Of a stretch of DNA of 64,000 nucleotides, positions 8,650 through 18,267 are shown piece after piece (the stretch's first letter is position 1; each line of letters opens with the position of its first letter). The position numbers and the translations under genes were made by a program. The stretch is taken from NCBI RefSeq assembly GCF_009674605.1, contig NZ_WKJO01000002.1, positions 186,001 to 250,000 on the forward strand. Direction: 5' to 3'. Under the pieces are notes generated by a model. That model did no database searches. It saw only the letters and a list, made by a program, of their open reading frames with translations, and was not told the DNA's origin. The DNA comes from Haloferax litoreum. GTDB lineage: Archaea; Halobacteriota; Halobacteria; Halobacteriales; Haloferacaceae.

Positions 8650-8799
8650 ATGTATTCTTTCATCCCGAACCTTCGCCGATGGCTAACTTCCGAGGAGGTT
8701 CACGTCGAATGCCGCGACTGTGGAACCACACTCGAACCGGTAGACGAACCGTGTCCAGAGTGTGGTTCTCTCGAACGGTGCCGCTTCGAATTCGCGTAA
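8650..8799 (+). CDS. 49-residue zinc-ribbon protein
   Basis: A short gene with two CxxC pairs: CRDC at residues 21-24 and CPEC at 35-38, separated by [10 protein letters not shown], which is a complete treble-clef or zinc-ribbon knuckle. The sequence before it ([20 protein letters not shown]) is a short helix. A fifth cysteine lies near the C-terminus (ERCRFEFA). Such mini zinc ribbons are common in haloarchaea, and some act as regulators or as adaptors of membrane proteins. It ends only four bases before the UspA-type gene, so it is probably the first gene of an operon with UspA and the APC-UspA permease. The function is not known. Confidence 0.75.
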   Translation: MYSFIPNLRRWLTSEEVHVECRDCGTTLEPVDEPCPECGSLERCRFEFA

Positions 8800-8803
8800 C
8801 ACC

Positions 8804-9259
8804 ATGACACAATCCTTCACAAAATCGATCGTCGTTCCGGTTGCAGACGAAGACGATGCTCGAGAGACAGCAACTGCGCTCGAACGCTACACTGTCGAGG
8901 ACGTTACCGTCCTCCACATTATAGAGAAGGGGGAAGGAGTCCCGGACAAGACACCCGTTGCTCAATCCGAAGAGACCGCAGCACGGTCTTTCGCCGCGTT
9001 TCACGAGAAGTTTCCCAACGCGAACACAGAGACCGTCTATCGGAGGGACGTGGTTTCGGGCATCATCGAGGTTGCTAGCGAGATAGATGCGAGTGCAATC
9101 GTGTTTCGACCCCGTGGAGGGGCACGCATCCTCCAGTTCCTCGCTGGCGACCGTTCGTTGCGGCTTATCACCGAATCCAAGCGGCCGGTGATTGCCCTGC
9201 CAGAGACTGACGGCGATGAAACCGGGGGAGGAGGAACGGACGATGCCGAGGTGATGTGA
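8804..9259 (+). CDS. universal stress protein (UspA family)
   Basis: A 151-residue protein with the Rossmann-like UspA fold: strand [17 protein letters not shown] at the N-terminus, [13 protein letters not shown] in the second strand, [20 protein letters not shown], and a final [15 protein letters not shown] strand. The usual ATP-binding motif (G-2x-G-9x-G-S/T) is poorly conserved ([20 protein letters not shown]), so nucleotide binding is uncertain. The ATG at 8804 is preferred to an in-frame start at 8762, because that lies inside the zinc-ribbon gene. The next gene begins directly after its stop (TGAATG), and its product carries two further UspA domains. The neighbour suggests regulation of an amino-acid permease. 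Confidence 0.88.
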   Translation: MTQSFTKSIVVPVADEDDARETATALERYTVEDVTVLHIIEKGEGVPDKTPVAQSEETAARSFAAFHEKFPNANTETVYRRDVVSGIIEVASEIDASAIVFRPRGGARILQFLAGDRSLRLITESKRPVIALPETDGDETGGGGTDDAEVM

Positions 9260-11521
9260 ATGTCGTCTGGTGACGAAGAACTCGCGAAAGACCTTGGGTT
9301 GCTGTCAGCGCTGACTATCGGCGTTGGAACGATGATTGGAGCGGGGATTTTCGTCCTGCCCGGACAGGCGGCAGCAGCAGCAGGCCCCGCCGTTGCACTG
9401 TCGTTCGTCGTCGGCGGTATCATCTCGCTGTTCACTGCGCTTTCGGCGTCTGAACTCGGGACGGCGATGCCAAAGGCCGGTGGGAGTTACTACTACGTGA
9501 ACCACGCGTTGGGACCGTTGTTCGGTTCCGTCGCTGGGTGGGGAAACTGGATGGGGCTCGCGTTCGCCAGTGCATTCTACACGCTCGGGTTCGGCGAATA
9601 CCTCGCATCGTTTCTCCCCTTGCCCGCCCTTTCTTTGGGCCCACTCGGACTCACCCCGTTCCAGATAGGGGCGTTGCTGGCTGGTTCTGCGTTCATCGCA
9701 ATCAACTACATCGGGGCGAAAGAAACCGGTCGAATCCAAATCGTCATCGTCACCCTACTGGTTGGGATCCTGACCGTCTTCTCCCTTCTGGGGTTCTTGC
9801 AAGCGGACATCTCGACACTTCGACCGTTCTTCCCCGAAGAGACAGGTGGGACCGCTGCGGTACTCCCTGCGACTGGACTCGTCTTCGTATCGTTCCTCGG
9901 GTTCGCGAAGATTACCACCGTCGCTGAAGAACTGAAAAACCCCGGCCGGAACCTCCCCTTGGCCGTCGTCGGGAGCGTCCTCATCGTCACTGTCATGTAC
10001 GCGGTCATTATGGTCGTCCTGATGGGCGTCATCAACTGGCCCCAACTCGCACCAGAGTTCACAGACACCCCCGTCTTAGACGTCGCAGAGATTGCCTTTG
10101 GCACAATTGGTCTCGCCGGCGTCGGTGTCGCGCTTTTAACGTTCGCCGGCTTACTCGCGACAGCTTCGAGCGCGAACGCGAGCATCCTCGCATCGTCACG
10201 TATCAACTTCGCGATGGGTCGTGACAAACTCGTCTCGGATAAACTCAACGCGATTCACCCGAACTTCGCAACCCCGTACCGGAGCATCGCCGTCACTGGT
10301 GGACTCATCCTCTTGTTCATCGTCGTCGGCGACGTCAAGACGCTCGCAAAAGCCGGGAGTGTGCTTCACCTCATCGTCTACGGGATGCTCAACATCGCAC
10401 TCATCGTGATGCGACAAGCCGACGTCGACGAGTATCAACCAGATTTCGAAGTCCCACTCTATCCAGTCGTTCCGATTCTCGGAGCCGTGTCTTCGTTCGG
10501 GTTGATTGCGTTCATGGAACCGGTCGAAATCGCCCTCTCTGTCGTCTTCGTCGCGGGTGGTCTCGTGTGGTATCTGGCGTACGCCCGTGGGAAGACCACG
10601 AAACGGGGCATCTTGAGTCAGTACATCATCTCGCGGTCCGACGAGATGCCGTCAGCAGCGGTTTCGGCGGCGTCGACGGTCCAGCCAGATGGTGGTCAGT
10701 ACAAGGTGATGGTTCCACTCGCCAATCCACAACACGAACACGACCTGATTACCCTCGCGAGCGCCATCGCGAAACAACATGACGGATACGTCGAGGCAGT
10801 TCACATCGTGACAGTTCCCGACCAGACGGCGCTTCGATACGGCGCGGAACACCTCGACGAACTTGATGCTGAATCGATGACACTCCTCGAACAGGCGCGC
10901 GACGACGCAGAGACCCTCGGCGTCGACATCGAAACACACACAGTCGTCTCCCACCAGTCGTTCGAGGAGATATTCGACGTGGCGAAAGACCACGAAGCAG
11001 ACCTGGTCGTCATGGGGTGGGGCCCCGACTCACACGGTGCCCCGGGCCGAGCAGAGAGCGCACGAGACGAATTAACCGAGGACGTTCCATGTGATTTCAT
11101 CGTCCTCAGGGACCGTGGGTTCGACCCGAGTGATATCCTCGTCCCGACTGCCGGTGGTCCAGACTCGGACCTCTCTGCAGAGGTTGCGAAGCTCCTCCAA
11201 TCCACGTACGGTTCGAATGTGACACTGCTACACGTCGCGGAGACTGTCGAGGAGGGAGACTCGTTCCTCCGAGAGTGGGCCGAGACACACGGCTTGGAAG
11301 ATGCGACCCTTCAGGTCGAGACAGGAGACGTCGAGACGGCCATCGAACGAGCAGCAGCCGATAAGTCGATGGTTATCATCGGAGCGACAGAGCGTGGGTT
11401 GCTCTCCCGGTTGCTTCGAGGGACCATCGCAGAGAGCGTGGTCGACGACATCGACAGTTCGGTCTTACTCGCTGAACGTGCGAGGACCCGAAGTTTCATG
11501 GATAAACTGTTCAGTCGCTGA
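9260..11521 (+). CDS. APC-family amino-acid permease with two C-terminal UspA domains
   Basis: A 753-residue fusion. Residues 1 to about 450 are an APC-superfamily permease of about 12 helices with the characteristic start IGVGTMIGAGIFVLPGQAA and the ALSASELGTAMPKAGGSYYY signature of helices 2-3. Residues about 475-610 and 615-745 are two UspA-like domains (first KVMVPLANPQHEHDLI and VVMGWGPDSHG; second DILVPTAGGPDSDL and MVIIGATERGLLSRLLRG). Homologues import amino acids or other cationic solutes by ion symport; the UspA domains probably sense nucleotide on the cytoplasmic side and gate or modulate transport. The gene directly follows that of a stand-alone UspA protein. The domain order is typical of haloarchaea. 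Confidence 0.9.
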   Translation: MSSGDEELAKDLGLLSALTIGVGTMIGAGIFVLPGQAAAAAGPAVALSFVVGGIISLFTALSASELGTAMPKAGGSYYYVNHALGPLFGSVAGWGNWMGLAFASAFYTLGFGEYLASFLPLPALSLGPLGLTPFQIGALLAGSAFIAINYIGAKETGRIQIVIVTLLVGILTVFSLLGFLQADISTLRPFFPEETGGTAAVLPATGLVFVSFLGFAKITTVAEELKNPGRNLPLAVVGSVLIVTVMYAVIMVVLMGVINWPQLAPEFTDTPVLDVAEIAFGTIGLAGVGVALLTFAGLLATASSANASILASSRINFAMGRDKLVSDKLNAIHPNFATPYRSIAVTGGLILLFIVVGDVKTLAKAGSVLHLIVYGMLNIALIVMRQADVDEYQPDFEVPLYPVVPILGAVSSFGLIAFMEPVEIALSVVFVAGGLVWYLAYARGKTTKRGILSQYIISRSDEMPSAAVSAASTVQPDGGQYKVMVPLANPQHEHDLITLASAIAKQHDGYVEAVHIVTVPDQTALRYGAEHLDELDAESMTLLEQARDDAETLGVDIETHTVVSHQSFEEIFDVAKDHEADLVVMGWGPDSHGAPGRAESARDELTEDVPCDFIVLRDRGFDPSDILVPTAGGPDSDLSAEVAKLLQSTYGSNVTLLHVAETVEEGDSFLREWAETHGLEDATLQVETGDVETAIERAAADKSMVIIGATERGLLSRLLRGTIAESVVDDIDSSVLLAERARTRSFMDKLFSR

Positions 11522-11556
11522 ACGCAGGCCCAAACTGGCCCTGCCGCGTGTCTCTA

Positions 11557-13332
11557 CTACCCGTCCCGGTTCGCGAGTGACCCTGGGTCGACGGATTCGT
11601 AGTCGACGATGGCGTCGAAGTACGCCAGCGCAAGCGCGTCGCCGTCGATTATACCTCGTCCGTCTGGTTCTCGGAGCGTCGTTTGGACGAAGTGCGTAGC
11701 CACGAGCACTGCTCTCGCGTCACCAGATTCGTCGAGGTCGCGTTGTGCGTTCGACACCAAGAGACTCGCAGTGAGCACGTCGAAGACGTACTCAGCGAGT
11801 CGCTTCGCCTCGTGTTGAGCGTAGTCGTCGTCTGCGTCTGCGAGTGTCTCGATTGCGGTTTGAAGCGTGGTGAACTCCTCGGCGACGACAGAAGCGAGTT
11901 CGTCGAGGGCAGGGTGGTCGACAGAAGAGAGGAGTGCGTCGACGTGGGACACGAGAGCCTCGTGGGCCGCTTCTTTCTCGAACGTCCGAAGCAGGTCGAG
12001 CGAGAGGATGTTCGAGGTCCCTTCCCATATCGGAAGCACCTGCGCGTCGCGGTACAGTCTGTGGGTGACGAAGTCGCTGACGTAGCCGTTTCCACCCTGA
12101 ATCTCCATCGCGTAGGAGGCAGTATCGACCGCCATCCGTGCGGTTCGGTACTTCGCAATCGGTGTCAACACGCGCATCAACCGATATGCGTCGCGGTTTT
12201 CGTGGTCACGCTCGTACCGGTCGAACCATTTTCCGGCCTCCATCGCAAACACGAGTGCCGCCTCGAAGTCGACTGCCATGTCGACGAGGTCACGCTTCAC
12301 GAGCGGATACTCTCGAATTGCGTTGCCGAAGGCCTCGCGGTTCGTTGCTTTACGTTTGCTCTCGACGAGTGAGCGACCCATAATCCCGACAGCACCGACG
12401 GCGTTCGTGATACGCTCCCAGTTGAGCATCGTCGCCATGTACCTGAACCCTCGTTCGGGTTCGCCGACGAGATACGCCTCGGCGCCTCGGAACTCGACTT
12501 CACCGGTCGGCACGCTAATCGTCCCGAGTTTGTCTTTCAACCGGCGATACAGTTGGTCGTTGAGTATTCCATCTTCTGTCTCGTGTGGGACGAGAAACAA
12601 CGAGAGTCCGTTCGTCCCCTCCGGGGCGTCAGGTCGGCGTGCGAGCGCGAGTGTGCCATCTGCATCGATATTGCTACAGAACCACTTCTCCCCCGTCAGT
12701 TCGTACCGTCTGGACGGGTCGTCAGCGCTATCGAGTGACTCTGCGACGGTTTCTATCGCCCCCACGTCGCTTCCCCCCTGTTCTTCAGTGAGAAACATCG
12801 CGCCCTCGATGAGTGATTCGTACGAACGCGTCGTGAGTGCGGAATAGTAGTCGTCGAGATGGCCTTCAGTATCGTGATTCCGCAAGACGAGTGCTGCCCC
12901 AGCAGTCATGGAAACCGGACAGACGAGGCCGGTGTCGACGTACGAGAGCAACAGTTGCATCGTCAACGTGTGAATGAGTCCGACTGGTTCGTCACGGTCC
13001 GACGGGGGAGTAAACGCGTCAGCGACGATACCAGACTCGTAGACCAGACGTTCGTTCTCTCTCTGTGCAGGGTGATACTCGACTTCGTTTTGCACCTCAC
13101 CGTATGCATCGTAGGTGTGCAATTTCGGTCCGTGGTCGTCCACGACGTCAGAATTCTCACTGACGACCGTTCCGACGAGTTCACCGAACTGGTCGAGTTG
13201 GCTCTTCGCCCACTCGAATTCACCGTTCGGATACACTCGGCGGGCCGTCGCTCGAAGCGGAGGCGTACAGCGCCAGTAGTTGGTGTCTTGCCCATTTTCG
13301 TGTTCTCCACTCGGAGACCCGTCGTTCGACAT
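11557..13332 (-). CDS. AidB-like acyl-CoA dehydrogenase
   Basis: A 591-residue flavoprotein similar to the large AidB/acyl-CoA dehydrogenase branch: substrate and FAD motif LTEEQGGSDVGAIET, GEKWFCSNIDADGTLALARR, and IQGGNGYVSDFVTHRLYRDA followed by QVLPIWEGTSNI. It probably oxidises an acyl-CoA (or serves a damaged-DNA-type role as AidB does); the exact substrate is unknown. The length is longer than classic 380-residue dehydrogenases, with an extra N-terminal domain. The gene is divergent from the HyuAB-type cluster, so both could share an intergenic control region. The ATG at 13332 lies about 28 bases after a TTTACAC-like box. Confidence 0.88.
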   Translation of the reverse strand: MSNDGSPSGEHENGQDTNYWRCTPPLRATARRVYPNGEFEWAKSQLDQFGELVGTVVSENSDVVDDHGPKLHTYDAYGEVQNEVEYHPAQRENERLVYESGIVADAFTPPSDRDEPVGLIHTLTMQLLLSYVDTGLVCPVSMTAGAALVLRNHDTEGHLDDYYSALTTRSYESLIEGAMFLTEEQGGSDVGAIETVAESLDSADDPSRRYELTGEKWFCSNIDADGTLALARRPDAPEGTNGLSLFLVPHETEDGILNDQLYRRLKDKLGTISVPTGEVEFRGAEAYLVGEPERGFRYMATMLNWERITNAVGAVGIMGRSLVESKRKATNREAFGNAIREYPLVKRDLVDMAVDFEAALVFAMEAGKWFDRYERDHENRDAYRLMRVLTPIAKYRTARMAVDTASYAMEIQGGNGYVSDFVTHRLYRDAQVLPIWEGTSNILSLDLLRTFEKEAAHEALVSHVDALLSSVDHPALDELASVVAEEFTTLQTAIETLADADDDYAQHEAKRLAEYVFDVLTASLLVSNAQRDLDESGDARAVLVATHFVQTTLREPDGRGIIDGDALALAYFDAIVDYESVDPGSLANRDG

Positions 13333-13483
13333 ATGTCACCGAACAGCATCGATTCGTGTAAAGTCAGTGGTTGTTTCGGTGGGAATCGATTAGCGACATC
13401 CTCACCCGTTCAAGCCAGATATGGGCTGTTTCCATGATATTCTGGATTTATTGATGGTCAAAAGCAAATGAACGAACGTTATG

Positions 13484-13494
13484 ATTTATTTAAA
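13484..13494 (+). promoter_or_regulatory. TATA box of the HyuAB cluster
   Basis: The sequence ATTTATTTAAA is a strong archaeal TATA-like element. A transcription start near 13515 would give about 40 bases of 5' UTR before the ATG of hyuA. It is followed at once by a 14-bp palindrome. Confidence 0.5.
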
Positions 13495-13497
13495 GAG

Positions 13498-13511
13498 CCC
13501 ACAGCTGTGGG
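13498..13511. promoter_or_regulatory. 14-bp palindromic operator candidate
   Basis: CCCACAGCTGTGGG is a perfect inverted repeat (seven bases each side) directly after the TATA box and before the predicted start site of the hyuA transcript. A dimeric regulator bound here would block initiation. Candidate regulators in the window are the Lrp-type proteins at 21378 and 50046; the HTH-10 protein at 20717 is usually an activator. Confidence 0.5.
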
Positions 13512-13556
13512 GAGAACTCTTAGCAATATCGCAAGTATCTTGTTGGTTGTTAACGC

Positions 13557-15620
13557 ATGACTCAAAACTTAGGTGTCGACGTTGGCGGCACGTTCACGGA
13601 CGTCATCGTATTCGACGATGAGACACACGAATTAACCATCGACAAGGTGCTTTCGACACCAGCCAATCCGTCTGAGGGTGTCCTCACGGGGATAACCGAG
13701 GCGACACAAAAGGCCGGAACGTCTGTCGCGGAACTCTCCTTGCTGTTTCACGGAACGACGGTCGTAACGAACATGCTCTTAGAGGAGACCGGTTCGCGTG
13801 TCGGCCTCATCACGACCACCGGTCACGAGGACATCCTCCACTTGGCACGAGCGTGGACACCCGGTCCACTCTATGGTTGGATGGGGATGGAAAAACCGGA
13901 CCCACTCGCGGACTTGACCGACACACGAGGTGTTTCAGGGCGAATTTCCTCACCCGATGGAACCGAAATCGAACCGCTCGACGAAACAGAGATTCGACAA
14001 AAGGTGCAAGAACTGTACGAAACTGGAATCGAGTCGTTGACCATCGCACTTCTCAACTCGTATCTGAATCCCGCACACGAACAGCGAATTCGTGACATCG
14101 TCACCGAGGAGTATCCAGACCTTCCGGTCTCGATTTCCTCGGAAATCGTCCCCGAGTACGGAGAGTACGAACGAACGCTAACGACGGTCATCAACGACTA
14201 CGCACGTCCAACAGTCATCTCGTATCTTGACGGGTTGGACGCGTCGCTGCAAGATGCCGGGTCTTCGGCGACGATGAACGTCGTCCGTTCGGACGGCGGC
14301 CTGATGAGTTCAGCGGCCGCGAAACAGCGTCCAGTCGACCTCGCGCTGTCTGGTCCGTCGGGGGGAGTCGTTGGAGCGGCGACGATTGCGAGCAAAAAGG
14401 GCGTTCCGGACGTACTCACGCTCGACATGGGTGGGACGTCGACAGACGTCTCGCTCGTCGAAGACGGGACACCCGAGTCGACACGTGAGACGAAAGTCGG
14501 CTATCGCGAGTTCAAGTCTCGCGGCGTCGACGTCAACACAGTCGGTGCTGGCGGTGGGTCGATCGCCCGTGTCCAACTCTCTGGGGCGCTTCAAGTTGGG
14601 CCAGAAAGTTCCGGGGCAGACCCCGGCCCAGCGTGTTACGGCCGCGGCGGAACCGAACCAACGGTGACCGACGCGAACGTCGTCCTCGGTCGAATCCCAC
14701 CGTCTGTCCAACTCGGTGGACGAATGGAACTCGACCGAGAGGCGGCCCGTGAAGCCATCTCGACTATCGCGGAAGAACGGGGCACGTCTATCGAAGAAGC
14801 CGCACAGGCAATCGTCGACATCGTCAACGAGAACATGCACGGCGCACTGCGCGTCGTGTCTGTCGAACGTGGGTACGACCCGCGTGAGTTCGGACTCGTC
14901 GCCTTCGGCGGGGCCGGACCAATGCACGCGAACGCGCTCGCCGACGTCATGGACACCTACCCGCTTGTTATCCCTCCGGGACCTGGTGTGATGAGTGCCT
15001 TCGGGTTCCTGACGAGCGATATCCAAAACGAATTCTCCGAGACGTACCTCCAGACCGACCGAGATGTGAGTGGCGAGGACGTCGCCGAGACACTCGAAGC
15101 CATCCGTTCAGAGGCTTCGGAGTGGCTCGAGTCAGAAGGCGTCCACAGCGACGACCACTCGTTCGAGTACTTCGCAGACTGTCGGTACTACCGACAGGAC
15201 ATCCAGATGTCGATTCCGATCGATGTCGACAATCTCCAACACGAGAAGGGGCTCGCAGAGATAAAAGACGACTTCGAGTCACGCCACGAACATCGATTCG
15301 GCTTTTCACTGGATGCACCGCTCGAAATCGCGAACCTTCGCGTCGTTGGCCGTGGAGAAATCGAGGGCGTACAGTTGGTCACCAGAGAACTCGGCGACGA
15401 AGACGCGAGTCACGCCCAAACAGGCACCCACGAGGTGTTTTTCGACGACGAGTATCACGAGACACCAATCTACGACCGAACTGACCTCCGACCGGGCAAC
15501 CAGCTGGACGGTCCGGCGATTATCGTCGAGGACGACTCGACCATCGTCGTCCAACCGAACCACGAAGCACGAATCGACGAATACGAGAACATCGAGATAA
15601 CCCGAGGTGAAACCCAATGA
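13557..15620 (+). CDS. hyuA: hydantoinase/oxoprolinase family subunit A (HyuA-like)
   Basis: A 687-residue protein of the HyuA/oxoprolinase N-terminal family, with the ATP-binding actin-like motif LGVDVGGTFTDVIVFDDE at residues 5-22 and a second conserved region VLTLDMGGTSTDVSLVEDGT near 285-305. It has the LLFHGTTVVTNMLLEETGS and GAGGGSIAR motifs of this family. The family performs ATP-dependent opening of cyclic amides (N-methylhydantoin, 5-oxoproline, caprolactam) or ATP-dependent carboxylation (acetone and acetophenone carboxylases), so the reaction here is uncertain. Its stop overlaps the start of the HyuB-like gene by four bases (ATGA), as expected for subunits of one enzyme. Confidence 0.85.
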   Translation: MTQNLGVDVGGTFTDVIVFDDETHELTIDKVLSTPANPSEGVLTGITEATQKAGTSVAELSLLFHGTTVVTNMLLEETGSRVGLITTTGHEDILHLARAWTPGPLYGWMGMEKPDPLADLTDTRGVSGRISSPDGTEIEPLDETEIRQKVQELYETGIESLTIALLNSYLNPAHEQRIRDIVTEEYPDLPVSISSEIVPEYGEYERTLTTVINDYARPTVISYLDGLDASLQDAGSSATMNVVRSDGGLMSSAAAKQRPVDLALSGPSGGVVGAATIASKKGVPDVLTLDMGGTSTDVSLVEDGTPESTRETKVGYREFKSRGVDVNTVGAGGGSIARVQLSGALQVGPESSGADPGPACYGRGGTEPTVTDANVVLGRIPPSVQLGGRMELDREAAREAISTIAEERGTSIEEAAQAIVDIVNENMHGALRVVSVERGYDPREFGLVAFGGAGPMHANALADVMDTYPLVIPPGPGVMSAFGFLTSDIQNEFSETYLQTDRDVSGEDVAETLEAIRSEASEWLESEGVHSDDHSFEYFADCRYYRQDIQMSIPIDVDNLQHEKGLAEIKDDFESRHEHRFGFSLDAPLEIANLRVVGRGEIEGVQLVTRELGDEDASHAQTGTHEVFFDDEYHETPIYDRTDLRPGNQLDGPAIIVEDDSTIVVQPNHEARIDEYENIEITRGETQ

Positions 15621-17473
15621 GCACAAGCGAAACACCAGAGTTCGTCGGTGAGCACGACGTCGACGCGACGACGCTCGACATCATAGAAAGTACGTTATCG
15701 AACGCCCGCTACGAGATGGACCGTGTCCTCGAGACGACGGCGATTAGCCCCGTCATTCGAGAGCAATCAGACCAATTCCCACTCATCGCCGACGCGAAAG
15801 GACGGATGGTCATGGGACAGTTCGGGAGTGCAATCGATACGATAATCGAGAACTCATCGTTCGACTGGGATGACCTCGAAGAGGGAGACGTCATCGCGAC
15901 GAACGACCCCTACATGTGTGCCGGTGCACTGTCCCACACACCGGACATGCTGCTACTTCGCCCCATCTTCTACGACGGCCACCTGGTCGGCTTTTCGAGC
16001 CAGTGGGGCAACCTGATGGACGTCGGCGGAAAGACACCGGGGAGTATGCCGGTGACGGCGCGGACGATTTTCGAAGAGGGTGTCAGACTTCCACCCGTCA
16101 AGCTCTACAAGAAGGGTACACTCGATGCGGAACTCCTCGAAACCTTCGCGCACAACACCCGACTTCCGGAACACGCCGAAGCAGACATCAAGGCACTCGC
16201 CGCCGGAACGAAAGCGGCTGAGACTCGTGTGCAGGAACTCTGTGACCGCTTCGGACGAGAGACGTACGTCGAAGCGACTGACGCCATCTTGGACCGCACG
16301 CGGGACGGGATGATAAACCTGATTCGGGAGTTCATCCCAGAGGGTGAGCGGTACACCTTCGAAGACTACGTCGACGACGATGGGCTCGGTAATGGGCCGA
16401 TAAAACTCCACCTCGAAATCTACCGCGAGGGGGATACAGTCTACCTCGATTGGGAGGGAACCGACGACCAAGTACCGGGGACGGTCAACTTCCTCCTCAA
16501 CGAGAAGATGTTCAAGATGTTCGTCGGTGTGTTCCTCATCATGGCGTTTGACCCGCTGTTGACGTTCAACGACGGGTACTACGACCTCTTCGAGGTGAAC
16601 CTCCCCAAAGGAAGCGTCATCCAACCTGAGTTCCCCGCGGCACTCGGGAATCGCCTCCCACTCATGGCCCGGCAGTTCGACGTCCTGCAGGCGACGTTCT
16701 CGAAACTCATCGATGGGTTCAGCGTCGCTGGGAGTTACGGCACGTCCCCCAACTTGGTGTACGCCGGAGTGGACTCGGACGGAAACCCCTTCCAGATGCT
16801 CGAAATTCTGTACGGGGGAATCCCCGCGAGGCCGGGTGGCGACGGACTCGACGGTCATTCGTGGTGGCCGCTCTTTCGGACCGTCCCAGCAGAGTATCAG
16901 GAAGCCTACTACCCACTGACTATCAGCGAGTACAGTACGCGGCAAGACACTGGTGGACCCGGTGAGTTCCGTGGCGGCCACGGGATTAGCAAAGTCTACA
17001 CGTTCGAAGAAGACGGTTCGATTACCTTCCAAGACGACCGAGCGCACACCTACCCGTGGGGTGTCGATGGGGGAAAACACGGGAAGACGAGCGAGAAGAT
17101 TCTCATCCGAACGGACGGGTCCGAAGAGCACATCCCATCGAAAGCAGAGAACGTCACCGTCAGCGCAGGCGACAAACTCGTCTTCAGGACCGCCGCCGGT
17201 GGAGGACTCGGAGACCCATTGGACCGTGACCCTGCTGTCGTAGAGACCGAAGTCAGGCGAGGACTCGTCTCCGAATCGGCCGCCCGCGATGAGTATGGGG
17301 TTGTTCTCGGTGACGACGGCAGCGTCGATGCCTCGGCTACCGAATCCAAACGAGAGGAGATTCGGACACGACGAGACGACCTGCAGGAATTCGATTATGG
17401 GCCACTACCCGACTACGACGAACTGGCCCAACAAATCGCCGCCGAGCGCAGAGAGTTCGACGACCGTGATTGA
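15617..17473 (+). CDS. hyuB: hydantoinase/oxoprolinase family subunit B (HyuB-like)
   Basis: A 618-residue protein of the HyuB family: N-terminal STLSNARYEMDRVLETTAIS segment, GDVIATNDPYMCAGALSHTP, the GNLMDVGGKTPGSMPVTA motif and the C-terminal GPGEFRGGHGISKVYTFEED and TAAGGGLGDPLDRDP regions. The length matches family members (about 550-620). It is the partner of the HyuA-like gene with an ATGA overlap. It is followed by an isochorismatase-fold hydrolase, which is a common companion when the HyuAB product is an N-carbamoyl or amide compound. Confidence 0.88.
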   Translation: MSTSETPEFVGEHDVDATTLDIIESTLSNARYEMDRVLETTAISPVIREQSDQFPLIADAKGRMVMGQFGSAIDTIIENSSFDWDDLEEGDVIATNDPYMCAGALSHTPDMLLLRPIFYDGHLVGFSSQWGNLMDVGGKTPGSMPVTARTIFEEGVRLPPVKLYKKGTLDAELLETFAHNTRLPEHAEADIKALAAGTKAAETRVQELCDRFGRETYVEATDAILDRTRDGMINLIREFIPEGERYTFEDYVDDDGLGNGPIKLHLEIYREGDTVYLDWEGTDDQVPGTVNFLLNEKMFKMFVGVFLIMAFDPLLTFNDGYYDLFEVNLPKGSVIQPEFPAALGNRLPLMARQFDVLQATFSKLIDGFSVAGSYGTSPNLVYAGVDSDGNPFQMLEILYGGIPARPGGDGLDGHSWWPLFRTVPAEYQEAYYPLTISEYSTRQDTGGPGEFRGGHGISKVYTFEEDGSITFQDDRAHTYPWGVDGGKHGKTSEKILIRTDGSEEHIPSKAENVTVSAGDKLVFRTAAGGGLGDPLDRDPAVVETEVRRGLVSESAARDEYGVVLGDDGSVDASATESKREEIRTRRDDLQEFDYGPLPDYDELAQQIAAERREFDDRD

Positions 17474-17521
17474 ACGGCGTCGACAACACACCCAACCCAC
17501 GACATCCCCTCGAAGACCCCC

Positions 17522-18184
17522 ATGACAGACTGGATCGACGAAACCGAAGCGACGTACACCGAACGGGAGTTCGGAAAAGACGTTGGATTCGGGAATCGGC
17601 CCGCGTTGGTCGTCATCGATTTAATCAACGCGTTCACCGACCCCGAGTCGAACCTCGGCATGGATGCAACGCCCGTGTTGGAAGCGACAACACGACTGCT
17701 GGAGGCATTCCGTCGGTACGACCTTCCGCGATATTTCACCACTGTTGCGTTCGAGGAGTCGTACGGGGACGCGGGATTGTTCATCGAGAAAGTGCCCGCA
17801 CTCAAGGAACTGCGTCTCGGTACAGACCGCGTTTCCGTCGACGACCAACTCGCGCCACGCAACGACGAGCGCGTCGTTCTCAAAAAATACGCGAGCGCGT
17901 TCTTCGGAACAGACCTCCAGACCGAACTGACTACGAACAGCGTCGATACACTCGTCCTCGCGGGCGTGACGACCAGCGGATGCGTTCGTGCAACTGCGGT
18001 CGATAGCTTACAACACGGATACCGAACGATAGTACCAGCAGACGCTGTCGGTGACCGAGCCGACGGCCCGCACGAAGCGAACCTGTTCGATATCGACGCG
18101 AAGTACGGCGACGTCGTGACTACCGATGCGGTCGTCGCTCATCTGGACGAATCCTTCGGCAACTCGGCTAGCGGTACTCCCTAA
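17522..18184 (+). CDS. isochorismatase-family amidohydrolase (N-carbamoylsarcosine amidase-like)
   Basis: A 220-residue protein of the cysteine-hydrolase (isochorismatase) superfamily. Catalytic triad candidates are Asp33 in LVVIDLINAF, Lys121 or Lys122 in VVLKKYASAFFGT, and Cys154 in VTTSGCVRATA. The length and motif spacing fit N-carbamoylsarcosine amidohydrolase, ureidoacrylate hydrolase (RutB) and maleamate amidase rather than the shorter nicotinamidases. It probably hydrolyses an amide or ureido group of the product made by the HyuAB-like enzyme. It lies about 50 bases after hyuB in the same direction. Confidence 0.85.
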   Translation: MTDWIDETEATYTEREFGKDVGFGNRPALVVIDLINAFTDPESNLGMDATPVLEATTRLLEAFRRYDLPRYFTTVAFEESYGDAGLFIEKVPALKELRLGTDRVSVDDQLAPRNDERVVLKKYASAFFGTDLQTELTTNSVDTLVLAGVTTSGCVRATAVDSLQHGYRTIVPADAVGDRADGPHEANLFDIDAKYGDVVTTDAVVAHLDESFGNSASGTP

Positions 18185-18267
18185 ATTATGCGTACAACAC
18201 GCCACTCACTACACAGTAGAATCGTTCACTCGTCGTCTCCTGAGACTCACGGGGGATTGGATACCCG

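Noticed and set aside
15953-17131. Antisense frame of 392 codons within hyuB
   Set aside because: HyuB on the plus strand has strong family motifs; the antisense frame is an artefact of high-GC codon bias.
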